Below, piece by piece: positions 33,570 to 47,140 of a stretch of 64,000 nt of DNA (the first letter of the stretch is position 1; each line of letters begins with the position of its first letter). A program made the translations under genes and the position numbers. Below the pieces are notes generated by a model. The model searched no databases. It saw nothing but the letters and a program-made list of their open reading frames with translations, and was not told where the DNA came from. Location: assembly GCA_022496185.1 (NCBI GenBank), contig WTXG01000148.1, positions 26,322 through 90,321 on the forward strand. The letters run 5' to 3'. The stretch is from Multifurca ochricompacta (taxonomy: Eukaryota; Basidiomycota; Agaricomycetes; Russulales; Russulaceae).

Positions 33570-34383
33570 AATAAGTTCCGGGGAAAACGTGTCATCCTCT
33601 TTGGCGTTGTGGTTGTGGCACATGCTCCCATCTTATACATACATCCATACGACACGTTATCTGAGTTTCGAGGATGGGGGAACATTGGAAGAAGAACCTT
33701 GTTTGTTTGGGATAAGTGTCAAACAATTCGCTTCGCCCACGAACTCGAACTCTGGGTCATAATTATTCACTTCACTCAAGGCTAGAAAGTGGATGCGATT
33801 TGTCGGCCATTCGGCCATGGGCCATTGGGGAAGTGTTCGCCGCATTTGAGATAACCCGCCTTGGTGGTTCTGTGTGGGGTCATGTGAAATTAAATACAAG
33901 AATACTAGGAACGCAAGCACACTAGCTCTGGCAACTGACGCCAAGTGCTAGTACTATAAGGATGGCTCATACATAGTCAGAACGGCGGAAAAGCTCGGAG
34001 CCAGTTGATCCAATTAAATAACAAAATTAAAGTTGCCCTGACCGAGGTGTCGGTGACCAATGACGAGTCAATCGGTTTTGACCTTTCTTTGACTGACCTC
34101 TTGACCACCACCAGATTAGATCCGACGAGTTCTTAGTGAGTGGGAAGTGATGGGATGGGAAATGGAGGGGAACGAGGGGGAATGGGGAATAGGATAGGAA
34201 GAATTAATTATCATTATCATTTCATTTCATTTTCTGTCCACCCGTCGCTAACTATCCCACTCTCATTTCCCCCCCCGCCCTTCAAAAAGCCAGAACTTAT
34301 ACTTATATAAACTTAGCCACGCTCTCACTTCCCCTCCTCCTCATCCGATCCTACCACACCTAGCATTTTTTTAAATTTCTCTC
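33570..34383. other. Intergenic, nothing recognised
   Basis: About 0.8 kb between the cyclophilin and monooxygenase genes. The last part has a pyrimidine-rich stretch and a TATATAAAC near 34302-34310, about 75 bases before the next ATG, a plausible core promoter. Confidence 0.5.
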
Positions 34384-36233
<1,850 letters not shown>

Positions 36234-36688
36234 GTGCGGCAGCCTCATGTATTTTCCTTCCCCCCCCCCCCCCCCAGCACGGCGCGCCGTGGACTGCTTG
36301 GCAGGGTCGGGTATTCGGGAGCCGAGAGTTGAGATCTCTCTTCTACTGCTCACCCTCTCACCCTTACCGACCTCGCCCCATCCTTCGAGTTCTGCCTGTG
36401 ATTCATTATATGCATACCTCACTGATCGTGTAATAAGTTTTGTAATTTGTTTTTCTTGTACTTTTCGTACCTTTCCCCCACCTTTCATGATAATCGATGA
36501 TTTGACGACTTGTTTTTGTTCTTCTTAATTTTACTCCATCTGTAATCTGTTCTCTCCCTAGCGTGTACACGTGCATATGTAGCATATGTACGAAATGAGA
36601 AAAAGGCAATGAAAATGGAATGTTTTTCAAATGATGATGCTCTATTTACTTTTTTTGTACCTTTAACACAACACTCATTCAAACAGAC
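36234..36688. other. Intergenic between monooxygenase and EFM7 genes
   Basis: About 450 bases with a C homopolymer (about 36259-36275) shortly after the monooxygenase stop and T-rich sequence towards the next gene. No gene recognised. Confidence 0.5.
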
Positions 36689-38209
36689 ATGTCGTCAAGT
36701 GTGGAAGGCGATGATGGAAATCTTTCGTTAGACTCCATCTTCATTGTAAATTTTTTCTTCATAAAAAGGTCTTATTAATACCTAAAAATAAAACAGGAAC
36801 CTCCCCGTCCTCCATCACCCGAACCGACCATCGCGGTGTATCACAACGTCAACATCACATTTCAAACGACAACAACAACAACAACAACAACAGGAACAGA
36901 AGACGTCAAAAATCCGAATTTAGATTTAGATTTAGGTCATTCACGACAACAATCATCTACGTCTACGCATTGGAAGACGATCGTTGTACGACTCATAGGG
37001 AGTCATCCACTATGGGGTCACTACCTGTACGTTGTCTTTTTACGTCTTTTTTTCGTATCTCGGTTGGGGGTTGGTGATGGGGAGGGAAGAGAACTGTACC
37101 TGCCCCCCTCCCCCCCTCCCCCTTCCTAAGAACAAGAAGGAAAAAAAAAACTGACTTCTGGGGGGGGTTTTTTTTTTTGCGCCACGCCACAACGTGTCTA
37201 GTTGGAACGCCTCACGATCGTTGGCAACATATCTTCAACGCGCGCCTGAATTGTACGATGGTCGTACCGTCCTCGAATTGGGAGCTGGAGGTGGTCTGCC
37301 TAGTTTAGTCGTTGCGAAGTGTGGTGCTCGTAAGGTACCTACCTATCTACTCGTTAACCCCCTTCTCTCTTCACGTTCCCTTCCCTTGCCCCTGCTAATT
37401 TGGCAACGTCTATTAATTTTTTGGATTTTATTTTTTTTAGGTGGTACTCACGGATTACCCCGATAAAGCCCTCGTCGATAATATGATTCATAACGTTGAG
37501 CGGAACGTCGAGCCTGAACGAAGAGACTCGATTCATGTTCTTGGGTATATATGGGGACGTCCTGTCGAACCTCTTCTTCTGGCAGTAGGGGAACTCGTGA
37601 AAGATACGGATACGGTCACGCCGGGATCTGAATCAGGATTAGGATCAGGATCAGGATCAGGCGCAGGCGCAGGCGGCGGATTCGATTTGATCCTCCTCTC
37701 GGATCTCATCTTTAATCATTCGCAGGTACGTTCTTCTTTTCCCCCCCTCCACCTCCACCTCCACCTCCATTCCCCTACGGGGTGGGATGAAATATATTAT
37801 TGATATAATAACGACGCCCAATCGTCTTTGGGGGGGTTTTTTTTTTTTTTCAAAAATATAAATATAATATGTAATAATAATAAATACAATCATTATATAG
37901 CATCGCGCGCTGCTCACCACTTGCGAGGGCGCCATCGCTCCAGATGGATGCGTACTCGTCTTTTACACCCACCACAGACCTCACCTGGCCCAACGGGATA
38001 TGGAATTTTTCGAGCTGGCCAATGAGACGGGATGGAAATGCGAAAAAGTGTGGACGGAACGGTTCCCGGTACGATTTGGATCCTCACAAACCCTCCCCCA
38101 GTAATTAATTCATTCATTTAAGCCTATGTTTCCGGAAGATTCGGGTGAGGAAGAGATACGGTCCACTGTGCATGGGTGGAAGGTCACGCGAGGAAGGGAC
38201 GTAGTTTAA
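36689..38209 (+). CDS. EFM7: EFM7/NNT1-type S-adenosylmethionine-dependent methyltransferase
   Basis: Six exons: 36689-36745, 36797-37026, 37202-37334, 37441-37725, 37901-38068 and 38123-38209; 319 residues. It belongs to methyltransferase family 16. HPLWGHYLWNASRSLA precedes motif I (VLELGAGGGLPSL), then TDYPD (acidic residue that binds SAM), LLSDLIFNHSQ (the D/E-x-x-(Y/F) region) and FYTHHRP. Yeast Efm7 methylates the N terminus and Lys3 of elongation factor eEF1A; this role is inferred. A Gly/Ser/Ala-rich insert (about 37640-37680) sits before the LLSDL motif and is longer than usual. An ACA-repeat codes for a Thr run in exon 2. Frame intact. Confidence 0.88.
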
Positions 38210-38397
38210 TGTGTGAGTATGAGTAGAGAGTTAGAATTTATCCCCAGCGGATACAAGGCACGTGATTAGTAGGTTACCGTGACCTCCCGATGCGATGGGT
38301 GCTTTGGTGCTTTGGAGAACTGTACGACGAACGACAAACTATTCATATCACACACGGCTCTCACTTCTCCACCTTCTTCCTCTCCCTCTCGTCTCTA

Positions 38398-39379
38398 ATG
38401 GCTTCTAGCGTCGTATTGCGTCAATCTCTAGCAGCAACCAAACGTCCCCTCTTTCCCCTCCAACTCGGTACGTTCCCCTCTTCACTCCCTTCCCCTCATT
38501 TCCCTCTCAATCGGACTTTTATCAAAACAAACGAAACACTCATAATCACATTCAAAAACATACCCGCACCGCATCATACACAACATACACATACACACAC
38601 ACAGCGCAGCGTGCAACTTCCAACTTTGCCTATGTTCCTGGTGGTCGTACGTCTTTTCTCTCTTTTTCTTTCCCAGAATTTATGATGTGGTTACAAAAAA
38701 AAAAATTCTTTTTTTTTTCTATTAAATCCTCTACCCATTTTCTCCCCTTTTCTTTCACGGTGGGCCGTGCGTTGTGTGGTCAGCGATCTACAAGGGTACG
38801 GTGAACGATCCGACCACCTTCCCACCTCCATCCAAATCACACGGTTCGCACCATTGGTCTTTCGAGCGTCTCCTCTCAGCGGGGCTCGTCCCGCTCACGG
38901 CAGCTGCCTTCGTATCCTCCGGTTCTCCCACACCGCTCATTGACGGTCTGCTCGGCCTCAGCCTCATCGTACATAGCCATATCGGGGTGCGCCCTTTCCC
39001 TCCTCCTCCCCCCCCCCTCTTCCCCCCTCGCCCTTCCCCAGATTTTGAACTTACGCCTTTTTCTTTTTAATTAAACAACACACACACACACACACAAAGT
39101 TTGACGCCCTTTTGGTGGATTACGTTCACAAGCGCAAGTTCCCCAAGTTGGGTCCACTGCTCTCTTGGACTTTGCGCGCGACGACGCTCGCCGTCGGCGT
39201 TGGCGTGTATCAATTCAACACGAATGATGTCGGTACGTGTTTGTGTGTTTCCATACATACACCCGTGCAAATGGCACGTTTTCCCCTTCTTTTATACATT
39301 GGCTGATCCTCTCTCTCTCTCTCTTTCGCATTGTCATACAGGTCTGACAGAACTCATCCGTCGCGTCTGGACTGCTTAG
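38398..39379 (+). CDS. SDH4: Succinate dehydrogenase membrane anchor subunit (CybS)
   Basis: Five exons: 38398-38467, 38605-38646, 38784-38986, 39100-39232 and 39342-39379; 161 residues. The N terminus (MASSVVLRQSLAATKRPL) is a mitochondrial presequence. Three hydrophobic helices follow, with SFERLLSAGLVPL, then the signature HSHIGFDALLVDYVHKRKFP carrying the haem-ligand His and the Asp-Tyr pair near the ubiquinone site. It anchors complex II in the inner membrane. It starts only 188 bases after the EFM7 stop; the gap has a CACGTG E-box (about 38259). Frame intact. Confidence 0.92.
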
Positions 39380-41220
39380 GTTGAAAGGCGAGGAAAGGTT
39401 TTCTCCCTATCTCATTGGCGTGTACTAGAACCTCAGTTACCAACAACACAAAGTTTTGGTTTTGGTTATTGTTCTGAAATTTAAAAAAATGAAAATGAAA
39501 ATGAACAATTGTCAAATCTCTCATTGTGCATATGAATAAAAGCCTCAGTAGTTTGTCATGAATCAATCATCACATATCATATTATTGACTGGTACCATAT
39601 TAACTAGTATGGGGGTGCGTATGGTAGTACAAGAAGACATCATATACAGCTACATGTCACATGCCTTTCGCGCTTTCATCATATCTTTGCAGTTTTCAAC
39701 CTTCCCTGGGGACCCGTTATTCATACAGTAATTAGAGTTTTTGTAAGTGGAAAAAAAAAATAAAAGTCATTCTTTGTCGTCAATAATTTGGTCTGCAATG
39801 TGCACCCAAGAGCGTTCGAGCTTGGGATAGCCCACAACCCCTAATTGATTTTGTGGGGAAGCTCTGAGCGGCCCGGTGAGGGGTGAAGAGGGATTAGGGA
39901 CTTATGCAATGCCAGCACCTAACGGCAGCACGGACGCTTCACCGACCAAGACAGAGAAAAAAAAAAAAATCAATAAAATAACAACAACAGGACCTATTCA
40001 ACGTCGAGAGGGGATACTCACAAAGATGTGTGAGCACACGCTCCAGTAGTTGTGGTGCGGACAAGAGCATCGTGATCTCGGCTAGGACTTGAAGGATGAA
40101 AGAGTAGAGAACCATGATGGATGGTATATGATGACAATGATGACGGTAACGTGTCGTGATGAGGAAGAGTCCTGGCGTCAGTTTGGGCCGATAGTTTGTT
40201 TGTTTGATTGAAGTTGAGGGTTTTTGTTTGGGATTTGAGAACGATGGGGGGGAGGAAAGAGAAAGAAAGATTGATATGTATTTGTTGGTTGAATATAATG
40301 GTTTATGTGTTTTTTTGGGTATCACCTGGCTAGGGGCTGGCTAGGGTTCGCTCTTGGCCCAATCCAACTTGAAGTCAAAACGGAGTTGGGGTGGTGCCCT
40401 ACAGAGATTTCTTATTCCTCGGTCTTGAGTTGTCTGGGCCCGGAGTCTTACTTCCAAGGTGACTTGACTTGGTCATTCAATGGACCGTATATGGAATTGC
40501 CGCAGGGGTACTGAATTGTATGATGTAATTTAATATATCATGAATCATCGTCAGCAACTTAACAAACTCCGAGATCCGAATCCGAAGTTCGCCGTACTTT
40601 GGCTCTCCACTCCAAAATTCATTCACATTCATTCATTCGCCTTCCTTGCGACGGGCTTTTGCTTTTGTTTCATCCATCCATCAGGCGGAAGGTATTCCTT
40701 CCCAAAAAACATAGTCTTGTAACTTGTATTTAAATACATGTCGCGGGCGGTTTGTACGTACACGTACGTACACAAAATGCCCCCACCGGACTTTTCTTTT
40801 CGTCTTCGCTATTGAGTGAGAGTGGGCGGTGTGATGCATGGAATTCCGAACACCGACCCAACCGTTTCGCTTTTTTTTTTTTCTCTTATAATTCTGATGA
40901 CTTGACTTTGGGGCCGAAGGTGAAAAGACAAAGTGCGTGCTCCCCGGGGGGTTTGAATTCACGGCTCAAAGATATCAGAGTGAGGTCATCGCACGTTGCC
41001 TTTGAATGAAAAACAACATATACAGTTTAAAGGGATGCGTTCCTTACTCTCTCTCTCTCGGGTGATGGTTGAAAATACTTACAGTCCTTGGTCCTGATTG
41101 ACCCGTCCGTGAAATGAATGGAGAATAAAATGAACGGAATAAAATGAACGGAATGCAGCATTGTGGAACGTTTAATGTGACTTCTAACTCTGTCGTTAAC
41201 AAGAGGTAGTACTTTTGTGG
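39380..41220. other. Intergenic, no gene recognised
   Basis: 1.8 kb between SDH4 and the tRNA gene, with AT-rich patches, short homopolymers and a near-palindromic ACGTAC run (about 40755-40773). Candidate frames are short and without recognisable domains. Confidence 0.55.
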
Positions 41221-41321
41221 GCCTGCTTAGCTCAGTGGTAGAGCGCGTCACTTGTACGTCTAAGTGATAAATTCACATGATCTGCATGACGAGGTCAGTC
41301 GTTCAAACCGGCTAGTTGGCA
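41221..41321 (+). tRNA. tRNA-Thr(UGU) with a 29-nt intron
   Basis: Acceptor strands GCCTGCT (41221-41227) and AGTTGGC (41314-41320) pair with one T-T mismatch and a wobble. The D-arm is GCTC/GAGC, the anticodon stem CGTCA/TGACG, and the anticodon TGT is at 41253-41255. The intron (41257-41285) sits at the canonical 37/38 position. The T-arm is AGTCG-TTCAAAC-CGGCT. The A box (TAGCTCAGTGGTA) and B box (GTTCAAACC) of a Pol III promoter are visible, and T-rich sequence follows as terminator. Confidence 0.9.
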
Positions 41322-41845
41322 TTTTATTTTATTTCCTTTTATTTATTATTTTTATTGTCGTCAGTCACTGATCAGGATCTACCTTCATCCGACTTTGATG
41401 ATATCATGCTGCTTTGTTCTTTCTCTTTGAGAGTGTAATAAATCGGAGCATCAAAGATCACAGCCGAATTAACTGCGGGGCGTGGTGCTGTTAGTGATCT
41501 CACATCATACAATACATTCGTTCATCCTGCACGGTTAGGATAGCTACAATGGATGTTGATGTGCCTCTTTACAATAATACCCATACGTACGATCGATTCT
41601 TGTTTGTTTGATCTCTGTTTATCCAATGCGATGATTCCTGCGCACTCGGGTGTGTAGGTTGAAGGGTATAAAGTAAAAAGAAAAGCAATATGACTTTTGA
41701 CGGTGTCCTTTATCTACAATACAAATTGCATCAGAGATCAGAGATTATGCTAACATATACAGTGTTTGTGCAACCGCCGATCGACTTTGAATCCCCCAAC
41801 CAACCACGACGGCTGCACCCCCCCCCCCAATCCCCCCCAGGGCAA

Positions 41846-43573
41846 TTATGATGCTTGTGGTCCAGTATTGGAACAAGGAACGGCCACCGCTGGAACGTTA
41901 ACCTCGTCGCCCAAAAAGTTCAGACAACCAGCTCCACAACCACGCCACAAGACGGGTACCCCACCGGTCGTCTCGCCAACCCGCAGGCCAGCGAGTTCGG
42001 TCACCCAGGTATATCGTTCCTCAGCGGGCACGACGAATGGCGGGCCAATGCGCGCCCATGGCCAAGCTGCTCCAACAATAACAGGGTCTGCACAACGATG
42101 TTTCGGGGACGGACAGCGCCCAAAGCTCTTATGCTCCTGAGTAGCAGAGGTAGAGGCAGAGGTAGTAAATGCGACTGCATCTCCAGGTCCACGGCTAGCG
42201 CGAAACACACGCTCCCTTTCCCGTTGGGGCTTGGGCAGTTTAGAAGAAGAGAAAATGCCTGCGCTTGCGCTCGACGTCGTCGCGCGCGAAAAGGCGTGTC
42301 GGCGTGGGGCGGACACCGCGCCGGGTGCGACGCGTGCAAAGAGCGCTGCGTCGGCTGGGGTAAGCGTCCCGTCCTGGAGAGGGAGTTGGAAACGATCCTC
42401 CAGAGTTGTGGGCTGTTGCGCGCGCGTGACTGTGTTAACCATCGCTGCCGGCATCAGTGCCGTTAAGCGCTGTTGGTTGTTCGCTGAGGAAGGCGTGAGG
42501 AGGTACCGAAGGACGACTTCGCGCAGTGGTGGCACGCGAAACTGCGCTCGTGTCGAGCCATCCACTACTTTGGGGGTGTCTCGCGTGGTGGGGTTGGCCG
42601 GGTCTGGGTACCATGGATTTGTGTGGATGTTGAGATTTGTGAGAGTCATGGTGGTCATTTCAGCGGGGAGAAAACGTAAATTGTTGTTGACCACATCGAG
42701 GTCCTTGAGTGCATGTAATTGCGCGATTTCTGGAGGAAGGCACTCGAGGCTGTTATTCCCTGCCCTCAGGGAATCAGTACATCCCAACCAACAAAGGGAG
42801 GAGGTTGGAAAGCGACCACGCACTGAGAGAGAGCACTGTGAGATTACTCAAGCTGAAAAACTCCAGAGGAAGGGTTCTGATCTCATTATTTGCAAGAAAG
42901 ATCATGAGACCCTGAGATCGGGTCCGGGCGGGGACGATGGGATGTGCGAAGAATGACCTGTGTGAAGACGAGAACACGGCTGGGGGAGCCGTCTGTACAC
43001 GCTTGAAAGGACGCTGAGCTGGTTCGGAGACGACGCCGAGGCTGTTGAGTTCCACAATAGATGGAGGCACAAAGGTAAGGCCTGCGTCTCTAAGTGCCCG
43101 GTGAATGCTCGCACGACTTTTGTACGACAAGGATGGAATCAAACGTACTTCCAGGTAAATTCACTATCGCCCATGTCGACTGCTCGTGTGATCTTCTCTT
43201 CCCATAACGTCGCCTCGTCTGGAGGCTCTACCTCGAAATCTGACATCAAGAAATTATCTTCTTCGTCAAATAAAATTTCAAGCGTCTTCGTGCGATCCGC
43301 CGAGAACGAGATATTGGACCTATATTCCCAGGCGGCAGGGGCAGGTGACGAGTTGGAGTAACGAAGCTCGTTAGAAGGATGTGTCGTAGCGTGTGTGGAG
43401 CCAGCAAAAGGATGGCTTATCCCCAGTGGCGTGGTTGGACGGTCCAAATCAAGGGGCTGCAGGGATGGAGAGGCGAGAGGGGACGAATCCATGAAGGAAG
43501 AAGCGGTCGGAGAGCCTCCTGGAGAAGACGAGGGCGACATGTATGCGCGGTCCTCTGGGCTGATGAAAGACAT
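41846..43573 (-). CDS. Leucine-rich-repeat (L domain-like) protein
   Basis: Three exons on the minus strand: 43573-43149, 43089-42824 and 42759-41846; 534 residues. The N-terminal 100 residues are Ser/Pro-rich and disordered. A short LRR block follows: IVELNSLGVV, NEIRTLPLEFFSLSNLTVLSL, NNSLECLPPEIAQLHALKDL, NNNLRFLPAEM. The C-terminal 250 residues include a conserved-looking Trp/Gly/Cys-rich segment (WPWARIGPPFVV, VPVLWRGCGAGCLNFLG). Exon joins were chosen because they restore continuous LRR spacing (SLRNNSLECLP). LRRs mediate protein binding; the partner is unknown. Between the tRNA and its stop (41322-41845) I see no gene. Confidence 0.8.
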
Positions 43574-44213
43574 TTTTTGATTTTAATTTGTGAATACAGA
43601 AGTTGTTGAAGGCCCCACTGTCGAGGTACGTTGGAGGATGTCGATTGTTAGGATTAGAGTGTACCTACATACTTGAGTACTTGAGTACATAATTAGAGAC
43701 TTCTTTCATTCAACGAACGATGACACGAAGACCATCAAAGTATCACGGGACCGTGGTCGCGTTAATCACGTGCATGGACATGACTAAACTACCCCCAACG
43801 CCCACTCACCCTTAGTGCTAGTGTTCTGTTCTTCTTTTTTCCTTTCCTTCAATGGTGGTGGTGGATACAACTCTCTCGCTGCGCTGTCGCAATATTTCTA
43901 CTAATGCCTCTAAGGAGAAATGTCCGGATTATGATACCCCCGTTTGTTACTAGTACTGGCGCTGGGATTATGGCTCCAGACTGATCTCGAGCTTGTGCGA
44001 GCGGTCCGGATGCACCAAGGACAATTCTCGCCCGTTCCATAGCCGATTGAAACGCTCTAGCCGCAGCTCTCTATGCCAATGATCAATGTGGATCAGAACG
44101 ACGCTATTGCCAAGTGTGAGAAACGCACATACATACATATATATATATATGCTATGGTTGCACAAACATTGGCCTGAAGATCTTCACCGGTTTTTTGCTG
44201 CACGTTCACAGTG
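43574..44213. promoter_or_regulatory. Divergent promoter region of the LRR and COX8 genes
   Basis: 640 bases between divergently transcribed genes. It contains a CACGTG E-box (about 43768), a duplicated ACTTGAGT (about 43671-43686) and a TA-dinucleotide run (about 44136-44150) roughly 65 bases before the COX8 ATG. No transcript start is proven. Confidence 0.5.
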
Positions 44214-44582
44214 ATGAACAGTCTTATGGCTCGCCGCCCGACTCAGTCTCTTCAGAGATTCGGGCCACTTCATCGTAAAGTGCAAAGAGCACTCATTCAC
44301 AGTGGTTCTGGGAGCAAACCATATTCTGTACTATCGTTCTTTCCAAGATTACAATGTCGAAAAGCTGACGTCTTTTTCCCCTAACAAACAAAAAAGGGCA
44401 TCCCCTTCAAATATGACAATAAGAGCACTCTCAGACTGAAATTCGTCCTTTTCTTTGGCGGTGGACTCGCCCTTCCCTTCGTCGCTTCGTGGTGGCAGCT
44501 GTGAGTCTTCGCACTCTTGTCAAGACCATTGTTCACTGATCGGGCACACGCTTGTAGTCGGAAAGGAGCAGGCAGTGGGTGA
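44214..44582 (+). CDS. COX8: Cytochrome c oxidase subunit 8 (VIIc-like)
   Basis: Three exons: 44214-44327, 44397-44500 and 44558-44582; 80 residues. The Arg-rich start MNSLMARRPTQSLQRF is a presequence. The mature part has the family hallmark GIPFKYDNKSTLRLKF followed by one membrane helix (VLFFGGGLALPFVASWWQL) and a short basic tail. It is a structural subunit of respiratory complex IV in the inner mitochondrial membrane. The last exon codes for only eight residues. Frame intact, length usual for the family. Confidence 0.9.
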
Positions 44583-45943
44583 TAGGAAATTCAAAAATGT
44601 ACATTTCAGCGGGAGGATCTCGGGTACTTATAAGCTCTCGAAAACACAACAGCGTGACACCAATACCGTATCTACAGACTTGGAATACCCGGCCCTCTAG
44701 ATAACATATTTCCAAAATACAGCACGCTTGACCGGGGATGTGATGGGAAGAGATCAAAGATTGGGCTCGACACAAATTGGATCAATTGGAAGCACGTAAG
44801 GGGTCATACCGAACCCAATTTCCCAACCCAATCATTACTTTCTTCTCTTATCTTCCTTGGCATCCCAGCATTGAAAAGACGTGCTACCAGGTGTTACCTT
44901 TGGCCGTGTTTAAGAGGTACGCAACGCTGAGGCCGTGGGTTTTCCCCGCCCCTAAAGTGAGTGTTTCCACCGTGAGATTCGTTTACTGCACCGCGCGATT
45001 CGGGATTGAGTGACGCGAGGATTTTTCTCGTGCCTTTCCGCCTCGACGTGCAGAGCCTCAAGCTCCACCCCAGCGTGTCTTGTGTATGGATGCACATGAG
45101 TTTGATCAACATTTTTGTGTGACAAACCCTTCCAGATATGGCACTGCACAGCACCACGCCCGACGTGCCGTTGTTCTCGATCTCCTCAGGAGGGCGCGTT
45201 TTTGTTGTGGCAATGCGCGCAAAGGGAACCTCGAGGTCGCCCAGAGTGCCGTTGGTGTGCCACTTCGCCTCATGCTACCTACCGACGATAAAAGTACCCC
45301 GAAATTCTTAGGATGACGCATATTATGTACGTGTCAAAACTTCAAAACCTCCCCACAATCCTCAAGCGAAACCCCGACTCGACCAAGGCGGAAAAAAGGT
45401 GCTCCACTTGACGCTTTCTCTCATGCACCAGTGTAGGAACGCAGCTGAGGTTAGATAAGCGCTACCTAAACGTAGCAAGATAATTCAGTTGTGAATGGTC
45501 AAAATTGAAGTGTACAACACAGAAATAATGTCATAAAGAGCGTGCTGTGCTATGGTCATAAAGATTGTATCTTTAATCATAACAAATGAGTGGAATGTCA
45601 GTAAGTATATTACAATGTCCGCTTAAGTCCGTCTTGCACCGGCAACTCCGGTCACCTCTGATCCGGTCTGGCTTACTCCCAAGAAGAAGGTTTCGCGACT
45701 TCGGATGCGTTGTTGGGTAATGTGATAGTCGAGTTCGAGCTCGAGGGATTGGAATCACAAAGGGTGGTTAGTTGTATTCCTTACAAACCCTATAATCAAT
45801 CATGATGGCTCTAGGCGGAGTCCGACTGCGAAATTTCGCATGATCTGGGGAGAACTAAAGCGGTTTTACTATTATTGTATTCTATTCATATCGTCAAGTC
45901 ATACTTTCTGAAGTTGAGGCCCATACCTCGATCTCAACAGTTT
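44583..45943. other. Intergenic, no gene recognised
   Basis: 1.36 kb between COX8 and the convergent gene. Frames of 60-87 codons occur on both strands near 45080-45320, but none shows a domain or a supportable exon structure. Confidence 0.5.
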
Positions 45944-47015
45944 TCAGGTTGGCTGAACATCCACACCTTCCCGCCAGCGGGCCAATCTCACCGCACGCTC
46001 CTTCTGCATCCGTTCTCTCTCCTCCTCCTCTTTTTGCAAGTATCTTCTAAGCTCTTCGCTCCATATCGGATCGTCGTGTGCCAACATCATGAGCTGATCT
46101 AGCATAGTAGCATCGGGGCCCTCTGCATCCTCATCGACACCTTCGAGAACCAGGAGACCGTGGGATGACTTGACAGAGAATTGCTCTAGCCCCGCCCCAG
46201 CTGCCTCCTCTCCCCCCCTATCACTGATAATGGTTGGGGAGCTGTTTGTTGACATTACTCCGGAAGCCGTCTGTCCTCCCCCGTCTCTAGTTCGTCCATG
46301 TTGAGGGTTGGGGCTTCCTTGTTCATCTCTGCTCCCACCATTGGAAGGGGGATGGTCGCCATGACTGTGGGTGTTTGTGCTCTGTGTAAACGAGCGCAAG
46401 GTTTCTCGGTAATGTTCGATGCGATACAACACCGAGGCAGGCATGATGAGAGGGGGGGTCAGTTGTTTAAACTGGATTCAATAGCAATCAAAAAAACTGC
46501 CAATGATCAAACGAACGACTTACCGGCCTTGACGTAGGCATAATGAACCGCCTAGGATTGACAAGAAGAAACGAATCTCTAGAGTTTCTCCAGGTTCCGA
46601 AATTAAGCCGTGCTCCAAAAGCATCAGGCGTGGGGTGACGAAATGACAAAGGTGGAAGTGGAAGAAGTGATGCTTTGGCGGCATCGGTCAGTCTATTGTA
46701 GGTGGGAAGAGCTCCACCGCTCCTTGTGAAGGAAACTACAGGGTAGACCTCAAGTACGTAAGATCCATCCGACAGGATTTCTATTTGACGGATGGATGCG
46801 AAGTGCTGAGGGGATGTTCCATTTGAAGTGGGTGGGAGACCCGTTCCAACGGCAGTCGCTTCGTCGTCAACATGTCCCTCTACCTGAATGCGTCCGGGAA
46901 TCCTGACAAGAACGCACTCGCCGAGCGCAAAGTTAGCTCCGCCATCCAGCGAAAGAGCGGGTGCCAGATCATGGTATACTAGTCGCGTAGATTGGCCCAG
47001 AATATTGCTCACCAT
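45944..47015 (-). CDS. Unrecognised conserved-looking protein
   Basis: Two exons on the minus strand, 47015-46524 and 46471-45944, joined by a 52-nt intron; 339 residues. I do not recognise the family. The N-terminal 170 residues look folded, with beta-rich segments (GECVLVRIPGRIQVEG; IRQIEILSDGSYVLEVYPVV) and the motif TPDAFGARLNFG. The middle is Ser/Gly/Pro-rich and disordered. The C terminus is a highly charged helix (KEEEERERMQKERAVRLARW) that could form a coiled coil. There is no signal peptide or membrane segment. The intron was placed because it restores RPFKQLTPPLIMPASV in frame. It lies just inside repeat R2. Confidence 0.65.
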
Positions 47016-47140
47016 CAGTTGGTGTTGAGCTGGAAAGGATCAGGGGTAGGCCAGACCGGATCAGAGGTGACCGGAGTTGCCGGTGCAAAGTGGACGTGGA
47101 CATTGTAATAAACTTATTTCTCAGGGTTATAAGGCAATGT

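Noticed and set aside
39939..40325. 128-codon minus-strand frame after SDH4
   Set aside because: Low-complexity Ser/Thr/Leu sequence with no domain, in an AT-rich intergenic region.
42231..42956. 241-codon plus-strand frame
   Set aside because: Antisense shadow of the LRR gene, whose minus-strand frame has clear LRR motifs and consistent introns.
43090..43148. A 32-nt intron ending at CAAAAG in the LRR gene
   Set aside because: Too short for this genome's introns. The 59-nt alternative with the same GTACGT donor ends at CTTAG and gives a sensible frame.
44894..45321. Overlapping frames on both strands downstream of COX8
   Set aside because: Neither strand shows a domain, a credible start or intron signals, and frames on both strands are similar in length.
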